A stretch of 64,000 nt of DNA from Saccharothrix sp. NRRL B-16314 (GTDB lineage: Bacteria > Actinomycetota > Actinomycetes > Mycobacteriales > Pseudonocardiaceae): positions 248,001 through 312,000 of the forward strand of contig NZ_JNXC01000001.1 in NCBI RefSeq assembly GCF_000716595.1, read 5' to 3'. The translations under genes and the position numbers were made by a program. Below are positions 9,101 to 18,601 of the stretch, piece by piece. Under the pieces are notes generated by a model that was not told where the DNA came from, searched no databases, and worked only from the letters and a program-made list of their open reading frames with translations. The number at the start of each line of letters is the position of its first letter. Position 1 is the stretch's first letter.

Positions 9101-9145
9101 GCGATCAGTGATCGCCGTTACCCGTGGGTGCTCCTCTGTGGACAA
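9101..9145. promoter_or_regulatory. Palindrome and DnaA box in the NUDIX/pcnA divergent region
   Basis: GCGATCA-G-TGATCGC (9101-9115) is a perfect 7+1+7 palindrome, typical of a dimeric repressor site. TGTGGACAA (9137-9145) is a perfect reverse-orientation match to the actinobacterial DnaA box TTGTCCACA. Both lie between the two divergent start codons. Regulator identity and DnaA binding are inferred. Confidence 0.5.
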
Positions 9146-9187
9146 CTCGTTCGGGTGGCCCGCCCCCGACCAGTAGGCTGGCTCCTC

Positions 9188-10654
9188 GTGTCCGGACCCG
9201 TCACCTCCACCGCCGCTGGGCAGGACAATGCCGTGGTGGAACTGCTGAGCGCCCTCCCCGTCGCCGAAGACCTGGCCGCCCGCTTCACCGCGGCCGGTCA
9301 TCGCCTCTACCTGGTGGGCGGCAGCGTGCGGGACGCGATGCTCGGCCGGCTCTCCGGCGACCTGGACTTCACCACCGACGCCCGCCCGCCGCAGATCATG
9401 GCGCTGGTCAAGGGCTGGGCGGATGCGATCTGGGACACCGGCATCGCGTTCGGCACGGTCGGCGCGACCAAGCACGGGCAGACCGTCGAGATCACCACGT
9501 TCCGCGCCGACGCCTACGACGGCGTGACCCGCAACCCCGAGGTGACGTTCGGCGACACCATCGAGGGCGACCTGGTCCGCCGCGACTTCACCGTCAACGC
9601 GATGGCGTACGACGTGGTCGAACGGCGGCTCATCGACCCGACCGGCGGGCGTGCGGCGCTGGAGGCCAAGGTCCTGGACACCCCCGCGACGCCGCAGGAG
9701 TCGTTCTCCGACGACCCGCTGCGGATGCTGCGCGCGGCCCGGTTCGTGTCCCAGATCGGCTTCACCGTGGCGCCCCGCGTCCTCGACGCGATGACCGCCA
9801 TGGCCGGCGAGCTGACCCGCATCACCGCCGAACGCGTGCAGGTGGAGCTGTCCAAGCTGCTCACCGGCGCGCACCCGCGCGCGGGCGTCGAGCTGATGGT
9901 GGAGGCCGGGCTCGCCGACGTCGTGCTGCCCGAGCTGCCCGCGATGAAGCTGGAGATCGACGAGCACCACCAGCACAAGGACGTGTTCCACCACTCGCTG
10001 GTCGTGCTCGACCAGGCCATCGACCTGGAGGCCGCGGACCCGGCGAGCGGGCCGGAACCGGACCTGGTCCTCCGGCTGGCCGCGCTGCTGCACGACATCG
10101 GCAAGCCGGACACCCGGCGGTTCGAGGAGGGCGGCGGTGTGTCGTTCCACCACCACGAGGTGGTCGGCGCGAAGATGGTCCGCAAGCGTTTGCGCGCCCT
10201 CAAGTACTCGAAGGAGATCATCGAGGACGTCGCCAACCTCGTGTACCTCCACCTGCGGTTCCACGGCTACGGCAGCGGTGAGTGGACGGACTCGGCGGTG
10301 CGCCGGTACGTCACCGACGCCGATCACCTGCTGACGCGGCTGCACAAGCTCGTCCGGGCCGACTGCACCACCCGGAACAAGCGGAAGGCCAACGCGCTCC
10401 AGCGGACGTACGACGACCTGGAGCGCCGGATCGAGCGGATCGCCGCCGAGGAGGACCTGAACCGGGTCCGGCCGGACCTCGACGGCAACGAGATCATGCG
10501 GCTGCTGGGGCTGCCGCCCGGCCCGATGGTCGGCAAGGCGTGGAAGTTCCTCAAGGAGTTGCGCCTGGACCGGGGTCCGCTGGACCACGACGAGGCGGTG
10601 GCCGAACTGCTCGCGTGGGCGCGTGCGGAGGGCGTCCGGCCGCCTGGTGATTGA
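9188..10654 (+). CDS. pcnA: CCA tRNA nucleotidyltransferase / polynucleotide adenylyltransferase
   Basis: 488 residues. The class II nucleotidyltransferase head shows GGSVRD (about 44-49) and catalytic DLDF (about 58-61), then RRDFTVNAMA and the RNA/ATP-binding DDPLRMLRAARF motif. A C-terminal HD domain carries LLHDIGKP (about 300-306) and HHHEVVGAKM. It adds or repairs the 3' CCA end of tRNAs and is close in motif order to mycobacterial PcnA (Rv3907c). I chose GTG 9188: TAGGCT ends 8 nt upstream, consistent with a leaderless transcript, and the family starts near here. A further-upstream ATG at 9128 overlaps the DnaA box and adds an unlikely tail. Confidence 0.95.
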   Translation: MSGPVTSTAAGQDNAVVELLSALPVAEDLAARFTAAGHRLYLVGGSVRDAMLGRLSGDLDFTTDARPPQIMALVKGWADAIWDTGIAFGTVGATKHGQTVEITTFRADAYDGVTRNPEVTFGDTIEGDLVRRDFTVNAMAYDVVERRLIDPTGGRAALEAKVLDTPATPQESFSDDPLRMLRAARFVSQIGFTVAPRVLDAMTAMAGELTRITAERVQVELSKLLTGAHPRAGVELMVEAGLADVVLPELPAMKLEIDEHHQHKDVFHHSLVVLDQAIDLEAADPASGPEPDLVLRLAALLHDIGKPDTRRFEEGGGVSFHHHEVVGAKMVRKRLRALKYSKEIIEDVANLVYLHLRFHGYGSGEWTDSAVRRYVTDADHLLTRLHKLVRADCTTRNKRKANALQRTYDDLERRIERIAAEEDLNRVRPDLDGNEIMRLLGLPPGPMVGKAWKFLKELRLDRGPLDHDEAVAELLAWARAEGVRPPGD

Positions 10655-10751
10655 CACCAACTGCCCAATCTCGGGCTTACGGCTTGGCCAGTGACAGCCT
10701 GTTGCGAGACCATGACTGTGTGCGTCGCACGCGCACTGGGGGTGGTGTCGT

Positions 10752-11009
10752 ATGAATGCTTGGGGATTGTCCGAGGGGGGCACCCGGGCACAGGGGTTGG
10801 ACGCGTTGACCGACCGGCAGCGCGCGGTGCTGCGCTGCCTGGCCAGAGGGCTCGCCGACCACGAGATAGCGAGGGTGCTGGCGCTGAGCCAGCACCAGGT
10901 GGGCGCGGTGGTGTCCGAGATCCTGCGGGCGCTGAACCTGCGCGACCGGATGGCCGCGGTGGTCTACGCCCACGAGACCGGGATCATCCGGTTGCCGCTA
11001 CCGCGGTGA
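10752..11009 (+). CDS. Small LuxR-type helix-turn-helix protein
   Basis: 85 residues consisting almost only of a LuxR/GerE DNA-binding domain: LTDRQRAVLRCLARGLADHEIARVLALSQHQVGAVVSEILRALNLRDRMAAVVYA (about 19-72). No receiver or ligand domain is present, so it resembles stand-alone HTH regulators of actinomycetes. The ATG is preceded by a G-rich stretch. It lies 97 nt after pcnA and converges on the MFS gene, with their 3' ends overlapping by 12 nt. Target genes unknown. Confidence 0.8.
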   Translation: MNAWGLSEGGTRAQGLDALTDRQRAVLRCLARGLADHEIARVLALSQHQVGAVVSEILRALNLRDRMAAVVYAHETGIIRLPLPR

Positions 11010-12293
11010 CCGCTTGGTCAGCACGAGGTAGCCGAGCAGGCCGAGCAGGTACGCCACCGTCGCGGCGATCACCAGACCCGGTGAGCGGCCGTCCAGCGGC
11101 ACGACGGCCGCCGCGGCGGTGACGGCGGCCACCTGCGTGACGTTGAACAGCGTGTCGTACAGGGCGAACACCCGGCCGCGGACCTCGTCGCCGATGTCGC
11201 CCTGCACGGCCGCGTCCACGCACAGCTTGACCACCTGACCCGCGAACGTGAGGAAGAACGACGCGGCCAGGATGGTCGGCAGCAGCATGGGCAGGCCGAG
11301 GCCGAGCTGGGTCGCCGAGGCCAGCAGCAGCGCGCCGCAGACCGTGCCGCGCCGGCCGAGCACGTCCACCACGCGGTCGGTCACGAGTCCCGCCAGCAGG
11401 ATGCCCGCGCCGCCCGCGATCGCGACCTCGCCGAGCCCCGCCATGCCCGCCTTGAACGGCCCGAAGTCGGTGAGCGAGTTGCGCATCAGCAGCAGCGTGA
11501 GCAGCAGCGACACCCCGAACCCGGCCCGGTGCGCGAGCAGCGCCAGCAGGGCGGCGGCGACGCTGGGAGCGCGCCACGCGGCCCGCGCGCCGTCCAGCAG
11601 GCCCATGGCGACGGCCGTGACCGTCCGGCTGGGCTCGTCCACCTCGTCCGGCCCGAGGACGCCACGCGCGAACCGGGACGCGAGGAAAGCGGCGCCGAGC
11701 GACCCCGCGACGGCGAACGTCGTGGTCCAGGCCGAGCCGCCGTCCCCCGAGCCCAGGAGCGCCCGCAACCCGACCGCGCACCCCGCGCCGAGCACGGCGG
11801 TCAACGCGCCGAGCGTGGTGACGAACGCGTTCGCCTCGACCAGGTGGTCGCCGTCGACGACGTGCGGCAGGGACGCGGACAGGCCGGAGCCGACGAACCG
11901 GCTCACCCCCGTGACGAACAGCGCCGAGGCGTACAGCGGCACGCCGTCCAGCCCGGCGCCGACGGCCGCGGCGGTGAGCAGGATGAAGAGCCCGCGGGTG
12001 AGGTTCGCCACGACCAGCACCCGGCGGCGGTCCCACCGGTCCAACAGGGCACCCGCGAACGGCCCCACCAGGGAGTACGGGAGCAGCAGCACGGCGAACC
12101 CGGCCGCGACGGCGAGCGGGTCGGCGTGGCGCTCCGGGTTGAACAGGACCGCGCCCGCGAGACCCGCCTGGAACAGGCCGTCGCCCCACTGGGCCGCCAG
12201 CCGGGAGGCCAGCAACCTGCGGAAATCGGCGACCGCGAGGAGCTTCCGGACACCGAGGTGGTGCTTCGCCGCGGTGCTGCCGGCAGTGGTCAC
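10998..12293 (-). CDS. MFS transporter
   Basis: 431 residues with about 12 hydrophobic helices and the MFS loop motif LLDRWDRRRVLVVANL (about 84-99) between helices 2 and 3; the second half has the equivalent LVTDRVVDVLGRRGTVCG. It resembles the drug-efflux type MFS_1/MFS_3 and matches Rv0037c by neighbourhood (next to the YqgE gene). Substrate unknown. The GTG start lies 7 nt after a TAGGCT hexamer (12301-12306 on the minus strand) and has no Shine-Dalgarno, so it is probably leaderless. Confidence 0.88.
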   Translation of the reverse strand: MTTAGSTAAKHHLGVRKLLAVADFRRLLASRLAAQWGDGLFQAGLAGAVLFNPERHADPLAVAAGFAVLLLPYSLVGPFAGALLDRWDRRRVLVVANLTRGLFILLTAAAVGAGLDGVPLYASALFVTGVSRFVGSGLSASLPHVVDGDHLVEANAFVTTLGALTAVLGAGCAVGLRALLGSGDGGSAWTTTFAVAGSLGAAFLASRFARGVLGPDEVDEPSRTVTAVAMGLLDGARAAWRAPSVAAALLALLAHRAGFGVSLLLTLLLMRNSLTDFGPFKAGMAGLGEVAIAGGAGILLAGLVTDRVVDVLGRRGTVCGALLLASATQLGLGLPMLLPTILAASFFLTFAGQVVKLCVDAAVQGDIGDEVRGRVFALYDTLFNVTQVAAVTAAAAVVPLDGRSPGLVIAATVAYLLGLLGYLVLTKRSPR

Positions 12294-12610
12294 GTCGGTG
12301 AGCCTATGCCTCGACGTGCGCGCACGACGTGCCGGGAAGGGAAGCGGAACGCCAACGGTGCGGGAACCCCGGGAACCACGAAGGCCGGACCCGAACGGGT
12401 CCGGCCTCCCTGGCGCCAGGCGCCCGGTCGCCTCTCGGCGGGTGGCACTACGCGGCTCCAGCCGAACGGTGTTCCGCGCAGGCTGTGAAGTGGGCCCGGG
12501 GGACTCGATGGCGCCTGACGCTCCCTACAACGAACACGGTAGCCCGGATGTTCCGCCCATGACGCCTTGGACGTGCTGCGCGGCGGGGATGGCGGGCGCC
12601 GTCTGGGATC
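12294..12610. other. 317-nt divergent intergenic region with a strong hairpin
   Basis: This gap between the MFS and YqgE genes holds the MFS leaderless promoter (TAGGCT, 12301-12306) and a perfect 12-bp stem AGGCCGGACCCG/CGGGTCCGGCCT with an AA spacer (12382-12407). The hairpin does not follow any recognised gene, so it may be a transcription barrier between divergent promoters or the end of an unannotated small RNA. No tRNA or convincing small reading frame was seen. Confidence 0.45.
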
Positions 12611-13192
12611 ATGCACACCGTGCGCCCTGATGCCGACGTCGAACCGGGTTCCCTGCTGGTCGCGGCACCCAGCCTGACCGACGCCAACTTCCGCCGGACC
12701 GTGGTCTACATCATCGACCACCGGGGCGAAGGCACCCTCGGGGTGGTGTTGAACCGGCCGAGCGAGGTCGCCGTGCACGACGTCCTGCCCGCGTGGGGGC
12801 CGCACGTGACCCGGCCGCAGGCGGTGTACATCGGCGGGCCGGTGGAGCAGAAGACGGCGCTGTGCCTGGCCGCGTTGCGCACCGGCGAGAACCTGGCGTC
12901 ACTCGACGGTGTGGTCGGCGTACACGGTCCGGTGGCGTTGGTCGACCTGGACGCGGACCCGGACGCCCTGGTGGCGAAGGTGCGCGGGATGCGCGTGTTC
13001 GCGGGCTACTCGGGCTGGGGCGAGGGCCAGCTGGGCAACGAGATCGCCCGCGGTGACTGGATCGTGGTGAAGGGCCTGCCGGACGACGTCCTCACCCCGC
13101 CGAACGTCGACCTGTGGGGTCGCGTGCTGCGCCGTCAGGGCATGCCGACCGCCCTGCTGGCGACCTACCCCACCGACACCCGCCGCAACTAG
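12611..13192 (+). CDS. YqgE/AlgH family protein (UPF0301)
   Basis: 193 residues with the family landmarks: GSLLVAAPSLTDANFRRTVVYIIDH near the N-terminus, GTLGVVLNRPS, YIGGPV, and the central FAGYSGWGEGQLGNEIARGDW. The fold is known but the molecular function is not; AlgH in Pseudomonas was linked to transcription of alginate genes. The gene corresponds to Rv0038 beside the MFS gene Rv0037c and upstream of leuS. I kept the ATG at 12611; the in-frame GTG at 12620 is an alternative. Confidence 0.92.
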   Translation: MHTVRPDADVEPGSLLVAAPSLTDANFRRTVVYIIDHRGEGTLGVVLNRPSEVAVHDVLPAWGPHVTRPQAVYIGGPVEQKTALCLAALRTGENLASLDGVVGVHGPVALVDLDADPDALVAKVRGMRVFAGYSGWGEGQLGNEIARGDWIVVKGLPDDVLTPPNVDLWGRVLRRQGMPTALLATYPTDTRRN

Positions 13193-13231
13193 CCGATCCG
13201 GCGACCCGGCGACCCCGGCGTCGCGAACGGC

Positions 13232-13636
13232 TCAGGCGCGGGTCAGCACTCCGCAGCCGCCACCGGTGGAGCACGCGCAGCCGCCGCAACCCGCGGGCGC
13301 CTGCGCGGGCATGGCCTCGGCCGCGCGGTGGCCCAGCACGCCGCCCGCACCCGCGAGCACCAGGCTGCCGACCAGCCCGACCAGGCCCATCACCAGCGCC
13401 GACCCGGGGGTCACCGCCGCCGCAACGGCCGCCACCAGGGCGATCGCGCCCGCGGTCACGTTCGGCACACCGGCGACCTTGTTGGCCAGCGCGAACGTCT
13501 CGTCGTCACGCAGCGCGGCCTTGGTGCGCACGCCGAAGAAGCGGTTGCGGTGCAGCAGGCCCCGCACGCCCAGGAAACCGATCGTCCCGAAGGCGACGCC
13601 GATCAGACCCAGCACCACTGGCAGCACGATGTTCAC
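13232..13636 (-). CDS. SdpI-like small membrane protein with Cys-rich tail
   Basis: 134 residues: three hydrophobic segments (about 2-24, 58-79 and 85-105). The loop LLHRNRFFGVRTKAALRDDETFALANKVAG resembles the SdpI/YhfL C-terminal domain found in immunity-type membrane proteins. A cysteine/glycine-rich tail (GCGGCACSTGGGCG) could bind metal. The GTG at 13636 is favoured because TACCCT lies 7 nt upstream (leaderless) and the membrane helix begins at once; an upstream ATG at 13690 would add a charged extension through the promoter. It sits where mycobacteria have a small membrane protein (Rv0039c). Function unknown. Confidence 0.75.
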   Translation of the reverse strand: MNIVLPVVLGLIGVAFGTIGFLGVRGLLHRNRFFGVRTKAALRDDETFALANKVAGVPNVTAGAIALVAAVAAAVTPGSALVMGLVGLVGSLVLAGAGGVLGHRAAEAMPAQAPAGCGGCACSTGGGCGVLTRA

Positions 13637-13738
13637 CCTGCCGAGGGTAGGCGGGTCTTTCGATCTTGGTCGAACCAGCCCCGGCTTCACCCGAAGGTGC
13701 TCTTACGGTCGGACTTCCCGCTCGGCAAGCTCAGCACA

Positions 13739-14854
13739 ATGAAGCTTCGATCTTGCTTGGCCGCGGTGGGCGTCGCGGCGGCGTTGGTATCGGCCGCTCC
13801 GGCCGCAGGCGCCGCGCCGCAGGTCCGCTTCCTCGGCCAGACGACCCTCCCGCACGGCCTCCAGTTCCAGGGCACCACGGTCGGCGGCCTGTCCGGCGTC
13901 GACCGCGACCCGCGCACCGGCGAGTACGTCCTGATCAGCGACGACCGCTCGTACACGAACCCGGCCCGCTTCTACACCGCCGAACTCGCCGTCGACGACT
14001 CCGGCGTGCACGACGTCCGCATCACCGGCACCCGGGCGCTCCTGCACCCGGACGGGAACACCTACTCGCTGCCGCCGCTGGACGACGGCCGCACGGTGGA
14101 CCCGGAGGAGATCCGGATCGACCCGGTGACCGGTGACTACTGGTGGAGCCAGGAGGGCGAGCGGCCCAAGACCACCGGTCCGGCCGTGGTCCAGCCGTCC
14201 ATCCAGCAGGCCCGCCGGGACGGCTCGTACGCGGGCAGCCTGCCGTTGCCCGCGAACTACGCCATCACCCCGGACCGCGGCCCGCGCCGCAACCTCGCCC
14301 TCGAAGCGATCACGTTCTCCGCCCGCGGCGCGCTCGTCACCAGCGTGGTCGAGGGTCCGCTCCTGCAGGACGGCGACCTGCCCACCGCGGACCGCGGCGC
14401 GCTCACCCGCCTCACCGTGCAGGGCCGCGACGGCGCCGTCCTCGCCCAGCACGCCTACCCGCTGGAGCCGCTGTTCGCCGAGCCCGAGCCCGGCCCGTGG
14501 GGCCCGGACACCGGCGTGCCCGCGATCCTCGCCGACCAGCAGGTGCCCGGCCGGTACTACGCGCTCGAACGCAGCTGGGTGCCCGGCGCCGACTACAAGG
14601 TCCGCCTCTTCCAGGTGGACATCGCGGGCGCGTCGGACGTGCGCGACCAGGACGTCCTGGAAGACGGAGTGCGCCCGGTCCGCAAGAGGCTCCTCGCCGA
14701 CCTGCACGACTTCCCGCTACCCGTGATCGACAACGTCGAAGGCCTGACCTGGGGCCCGCGGCTGCGCACCGGCGAGCGCACCTTGCTACTGGTCAGCGAC
14801 GACAACTTCGCGGCCGAGGAGTTCACCCGGTTCATCGCACTTGCGGTGCGCTGA
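13739..14854 (+). CDS. Secreted esterase-like/phytase-like beta-propeller protein
   Basis: 371 residues with a Sec signal peptide (MKLRSCLAAVGVAAALVSAAPAAGA, cleavage near 25). The mature part matches the pattern of the esterase-like activity of phytase family: GGLSGVDRDPRTGEYVLISDDRS, then DPEEIRIDPVTGDYWWSQEGE, NLALEAITF and DNVEGLTWGP, with paired acidic residues on propeller strands. It is probably an extracellular phosphoesterase or calcium-binding propeller; the substrate is unknown. It ends 13 nt before the leuS leader peptide, so leuS expression depends on a promoter inside or ahead of this gene's end. Confidence 0.82.
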   Translation: MKLRSCLAAVGVAAALVSAAPAAGAAPQVRFLGQTTLPHGLQFQGTTVGGLSGVDRDPRTGEYVLISDDRSYTNPARFYTAELAVDDSGVHDVRITGTRALLHPDGNTYSLPPLDDGRTVDPEEIRIDPVTGDYWWSQEGERPKTTGPAVVQPSIQQARRDGSYAGSLPLPANYAITPDRGPRRNLALEAITFSARGALVTSVVEGPLLQDGDLPTADRGALTRLTVQGRDGAVLAQHAYPLEPLFAEPEPGPWGPDTGVPAILADQQVPGRYYALERSWVPGADYKVRLFQVDIAGASDVRDQDVLEDGVRPVRKRLLADLHDFPLPVIDNVEGLTWGPRLRTGERTLLLVSDDNFAAEEFTRFIALAVR

Positions 14855-14867
14855 TACCGTTGACGGC

Positions 14868-14897
14868 ATGAGCAAGGCCCGCCTGCTCCTTAGCTAG
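14868..14897 (+). CDS. leuS leader peptide
   Basis: A nine-residue peptide, MSKARLLLS, with three consecutive leucine codons (CTG CTC CTT) just before the stop, followed immediately by a strong hairpin and a terminator-like hairpin. Stalling of the ribosome at these Leu codons when charged leucyl-tRNA is scarce would change RNA folding. This is the classical arrangement for transcription attenuation of an aminoacyl-tRNA synthetase or leucine biosynthesis gene. Confidence 0.75.
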   Translation: MSKARLLLS

Positions 14898-14964
14898 CCG
14901 CGCAGACCTCGTCAACCAGGTCCGCGCGGCAACCCCTCACGCCCTTCCGGGCTGGGGGGTTTCG
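14898..14964 (+). promoter_or_regulatory. Transcription attenuator upstream of leuS
   Basis: First stem: CCGCGCAGACCT (14898-14909) pairs with AGGTCCGCGCGG (14918-14929), 12 bp with one mismatch. Second stem: AACCCC (14931-14936) and GCCC (14941-14944) pair with GGGC (14949-14952) and GGGGTT (14956-14961), then a short T-rich end. The first structure starts right at the leader peptide stop, so a stalled ribosome would occlude it. Which alternative pairings form when the ribosome stalls cannot be settled by eye. Confidence 0.7.
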
Positions 14965-15003
14965 TCATGTCAGGGGCAGGTACCGATGGAGAGGGACATC
15001 CCG

Positions 15004-17802
15004 ATGAGCACCGACGCGGCGGACGCGACGCCCGCCTTCCGCTACACCGCCGAACTGGCGGGCGAGATCGAGCAGCGGTGGCAGCAGCACTGGGAGGAGC
15101 ACGGCACCTTCCACGCGCCGAACCCGGTCGGGCCGCTCGAGGGTGACGTCCCGGCCGACAAGCTGTTCGTGCAGGACATGTTCCCGTACCCGTCGGGCGC
15201 CGGCCTGCACGTCGGCCACCCGCTGGGCTTCATCGGCACCGACGTGTTCGCCCGGTACCACCGGATGACCGGCCGCAACGTGCTGCACACGATGGGCTTC
15301 GACGCGTTCGGCCTGCCCGCCGAGCAGTACGCGGTGCGGACCGGCCAGCACCCGCGCAAGACCACCGAGGAGAACATCCAGACCTACCTGCGGCAGATCC
15401 GCTCGCTGGGTCTGGGCCACGACGAGCGCCGCCGGATCTCCACCATCGACCCGGGCTACTACAAGTGGACCCAGTGGATCTTCCTGCAGATCTTCAACTC
15501 CTGGTACGACACCGCGGCGGGCAAGGCCCGGCCGATCGCCGAGCTGGAGGCGGAGTTCGCCTCGGGTGAGCGGCCGACGCCGGGCGAGCCGTGGGCCGAG
15601 CTGACGGGCGTGGAGCGGCAGAAGCTGCTGGGGCAGTACCGCCTGGCGTACCTGTCCGAGGCACCGGTGAACTGGTGCCCCGGTCTGGGCACCGTGCTGG
15701 CGAACGAGGAAGTCACCGCGGACGGCCGCAGCGAGCGCGGCAACTTCCCGGTGTTCCGGCGTTCCCTGCGCCAGTGGATGATGCGGATCACCGCGTACTC
15801 GGACCGGCTGATCGACGACCTGGACCGGCTGGACTGGCCGGAGAAGGTCAAGGCCATGCAGCGCAACTGGATCGGGCGCTCGCACGGCGCGCGGGTCAAG
15901 TTCGCGGTCGAGGGCTCGTCCCTGGACATCGAGGTGTTCACCACCCGGCCCGACACGCTGTTCGGCGCGACGTACATGGTGCTGGCGCCCGAGCACCCGC
16001 TGCTGGACGTGATCGCGTCCGCCGATCGGGTCGAGGAGATCGCGGCGTACCGGCGCGAGGTGGCCCGCAAGTCCGAACTGGACCGGCAGGAGAACAAGGA
16101 GAAGACCGGCGTCTTCACCGGCGCGCACGCGGTGAACCCGGTCAACGGCGCGCGGATCCCGGTGTACGTCGCGGACTACGTGCTGATGGGGTACGGCACC
16201 GGCGCGATCATGGCGGTGCCGGGCCAGGACCAGCGCGACTGGGACTTCGCGAAGGCGTTCGACCTGCCGATCATCCGGACCGTGCAGCCGTCGGCGGACT
16301 TCGAGGGCGAGGCGTACACCGGCGTCGGGCCCGCGATCAACTCCAGCCACGAGAGCAGCGTCAGCCTGGACGGGCTGGACGTCGCCGAGGCGAAGAAGAA
16401 GATCATCGCCTGGCTGGAGGAGCAGGGCCGGGGCGAGGGCACCGTGCAGTACAAGCTGCGCGACTGGCTGTTCTCGCGCCAGCGGTACTGGGGCGAGCCG
16501 TTCCCGATCGTGTACGACGAGGACGGCGCGCCGATCGCCGTGCCGGAGTCGATGCTGCCCATCGAACTGCCCGACGTGGACGACTACTCGCCGCGGACGT
16601 TCGACCCGGAGGACGCGAACTCCGAGCCGTCGCCGCCGCTGTCCCGGGCGCAGGACTGGATCACCGTCGAGCTGGACCTGGGCGACGGGCCGCGGAAGTA
16701 CCGGCGCGAGACCAACACCATGCCCAACTGGGCGGGCTCGTGCTGGTACCAGCTGCGGTACGTGGACCCCACGGAGACGGAGCGGTTCGTCAACCCGGAG
16801 AACGAGCGGTACTGGCTGGGCCCGCGCACCGGCGAGCACGGCGGGTCCGACCCGGGCGGCGTCGACCTGTACATCGGTGGTGTGGAGCACGCGGTGCTGC
16901 ACCTGCTGTACTCGCGGTTCTGGCAGAAGGTGCTGTTCGACCTGGGGCACGTGTCCGGTGACGAGCCGTACCGGCGGCTGTTCAACCAGGGCTACATCGA
17001 GGCGTACGCGTACACCGACGCGCGCGGGACGTACGTGCCCGCCGAGCACGTCGAGGAGCGCGACGGCAAGTTCTTCTTCGAGGGCGAAGAGGTGCGCCGC
17101 GAGTACGGCAAGATGGGCAAGACCCTGCGGAACGTCGTGACGCCGGACGACATGTGCGCGAAGTACGGCGCGGACACGTTCCGGCTGTACGAGATGTCGA
17201 TGGGCCCGATGGACGTGTCGCGGCCGTGGGCGACGAAGGACGTCGTCGGCGCGCAGCGGTTCCTGCAGCGGCTGTGGCGGAACCTGGTCGACGAGAGCAC
17301 GGGCTCGGTGCGGGTCACCGATGCGGACCCGGGCGAGGAAGCGCTGCGGCTGCTGCACAAGACGATCGCCGGTGTGCACGAGGACTTCGTGAACCTGCGG
17401 TACAACACGGCGGGCGCGAAGCTGATCGAGCTGAACAACTACGTCACCAAGCACTTCTCCGGTGGCGCGCCGCGCGTCCTGGCCGAGCCGCTGGTGCTGA
17501 TGCTGGCGCCGTTGAGCCCGCACATCGCCGAGGAGCTGTGGTCGAAGCTGGGTCACGGCGAGTCGTTGGCGCACGGCCCGTTCCCGAAGGCGGACGAGAA
17601 GTACCTGGTCGAGGACACGGTGGAGTACCCGGTCCAGGTCAACGGCAAGGTGAAGGCGCGGGTCGTGGTGTCCGCGTCGGCGTCCGTCGACGAGGTGCAG
17701 GCGGCGGCGCTGGCGGAGGAGAAGGTGGCCGAGCTGCTGAACGGCGGCACGCCGCGCAAGGTGATCGTGGTGCCGGGCCGGCTGGTGAACCTGGTGCTGT
17801 GA
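15004..17802 (+). CDS. leuS: Leucyl-tRNA synthetase
   Basis: 932 residues (class Ia synthetase) charging tRNA-Leu with leucine in the cytosol. The HIGH signature appears as [15 protein letters not shown] (HVGH at about 66-69). The CP1 editing domain is in the middle ([44 protein letters not shown]). The KMSKS loop is KMGKT (about 703-707), a common actinobacterial variant. GSCWYQLRY and [18 protein letters not shown] are further family blocks. I prefer ATG 15004, which has GGAGAGGG eight bases upstream; an in-frame ATG at 14986 would add six residues. Expression is probably controlled by the leader peptide/attenuator. Confidence 0.96.
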   Translation: MSTDAADATPAFRYTAELAGEIEQRWQQHWEEHGTFHAPNPVGPLEGDVPADKLFVQDMFPYPSGAGLHVGHPLGFIGTDVFARYHRMTGRNVLHTMGFDAFGLPAEQYAVRTGQHPRKTTEENIQTYLRQIRSLGLGHDERRRISTIDPGYYKWTQWIFLQIFNSWYDTAAGKARPIAELEAEFASGERPTPGEPWAELTGVERQKLLGQYRLAYLSEAPVNWCPGLGTVLANEEVTADGRSERGNFPVFRRSLRQWMMRITAYSDRLIDDLDRLDWPEKVKAMQRNWIGRSHGARVKFAVEGSSLDIEVFTTRPDTLFGATYMVLAPEHPLLDVIASADRVEEIAAYRREVARKSELDRQENKEKTGVFTGAHAVNPVNGARIPVYVADYVLMGYGTGAIMAVPGQDQRDWDFAKAFDLPIIRTVQPSADFEGEAYTGVGPAINSSHESSVSLDGLDVAEAKKKIIAWLEEQGRGEGTVQYKLRDWLFSRQRYWGEPFPIVYDEDGAPIAVPESMLPIELPDVDDYSPRTFDPEDANSEPSPPLSRAQDWITVELDLGDGPRKYRRETNTMPNWAGSCWYQLRYVDPTETERFVNPENERYWLGPRTGEHGGSDPGGVDLYIGGVEHAVLHLLYSRFWQKVLFDLGHVSGDEPYRRLFNQGYIEAYAYTDARGTYVPAEHVEERDGKFFFEGEEVRREYGKMGKTLRNVVTPDDMCAKYGADTFRLYEMSMGPMDVSRPWATKDVVGAQRFLQRLWRNLVDESTGSVRVTDADPGEEALRLLHKTIAGVHEDFVNLRYNTAGAKLIELNNYVTKHFSGGAPRVLAEPLVLMLAPLSPHIAEELWSKLGHGESLAHGPFPKADEKYLVEDTVEYPVQVNGKVKARVVVSASASVDEVQAAALAEEKVAELLNGGTPRKVIVVPGRLVNLVL

Positions 17803-17823
17803 GGCGGTTCGCCAGGACGAGGA

Positions 17824-18477
17824 CTACGGACGCGGCAACTGGGCGGCGACTTCGGTCATGGCGTCGAGCAGGTCCGGCTCGACGTGCCCGGTTGCCGGTT
17901 CGGCCTCGGCGATGGTGATCGTCGTGTCCTTGGTCTCCGACGAGTAGTGCCGGGCGGTGAACTGGACGTCCGGCAGTCCGACGACCGCACCGCCCAACGG
18001 TTTCACGTCACCCGAACCGGCCACGTCGATGACCCGGTCGAACTGCCGCGCCTGGTTGCGGCCGGGGAACGTCACCCACGCCACCGACACGATCGCCGCG
18101 TTGCCCGCCCGGTCGCCGACCGCCAGCAGCAGGCGGTCCAGCGAGGTGCACGGGGTGCGGAGGAAGAAGTCGCGCACCTGGCCGAACGAGTTCTCCGCGC
18201 AGTCGAGCTCCTGCTTGAGCGCCTGCTTGGTGATCGCGACGCCCAGGTGACCCATGGCGCGTTCGGTGTCACCGCTGCGCGCGGCGCGCTTGGCGTCCCA
18301 CTTGCGGACGCCGATGCTCTCCGCCGCTGCCGGCGCCGCGCCACCGCCGCCGCTCGCGCCCGAGTTCATCGCCGCGCCGCCCGCGCCGCCCGCCGCGGCG
18401 AGCACGACCAGCACCGCGGCGGCGAACGCCACACCGCCTGATCCCTTGTCGGACCCGCCTGCCTTCCGCGCCACCAC
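17824..18477 (-). CDS. Membrane-anchored protein of unknown function
   Basis: About 217 residues. A short basic N-terminus is followed by one hydrophobic helix (about 15-36, GGVAFAAAVLVVLAAAGGAGGAA), a glycine/alanine-rich linker and an extracytoplasmic domain of about 150 residues with two cysteines (LDCAENSF, RTPCTSLD) that could form a disulfide. The start GTG has a tandem GTG and GGGGGA just ahead, so either may be used. It converges on leuS with a 21-nt gap. I do not recognise a family. Confidence 0.7.
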   Translation of the reverse strand: MVARKAGGSDKGSGGVAFAAAVLVVLAAAGGAGGAAMNSGASGGGGAAPAAAESIGVRKWDAKRAARSGDTERAMGHLGVAITKQALKQELDCAENSFGQVRDFFLRTPCTSLDRLLLAVGDRAGNAAIVSVAWVTFPGRNQARQFDRVIDVAGSGDVKPLGGAVVGLPDVQFTARHYSSETKDTTITIAEAEPATGHVEPDLLDAMTEVAAQLPRP

Positions 18478-18601
18478 TCCCCCGGTCCCGGACGTCCTCG
18501 CCTTCGCGGACGCCCCATGGAACCGTCATCACGGGCACAAGTTGCCCCGGGAGGGTGAAAAGCCCTCGAACGGCCCATCAGGTGTGCCCGGAAGTCGCAG
18601 C

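Noticed and set aside
12294..12610. tRNA or small ORF in the divergent gap
   Set aside because: No cloverleaf and no frame with a good start; only a hairpin was supported.
14965..17574. 869-residue minus frame opposite leuS
   Set aside because: Antisense shadow of leuS with an Arg/His/Leu-rich composition.
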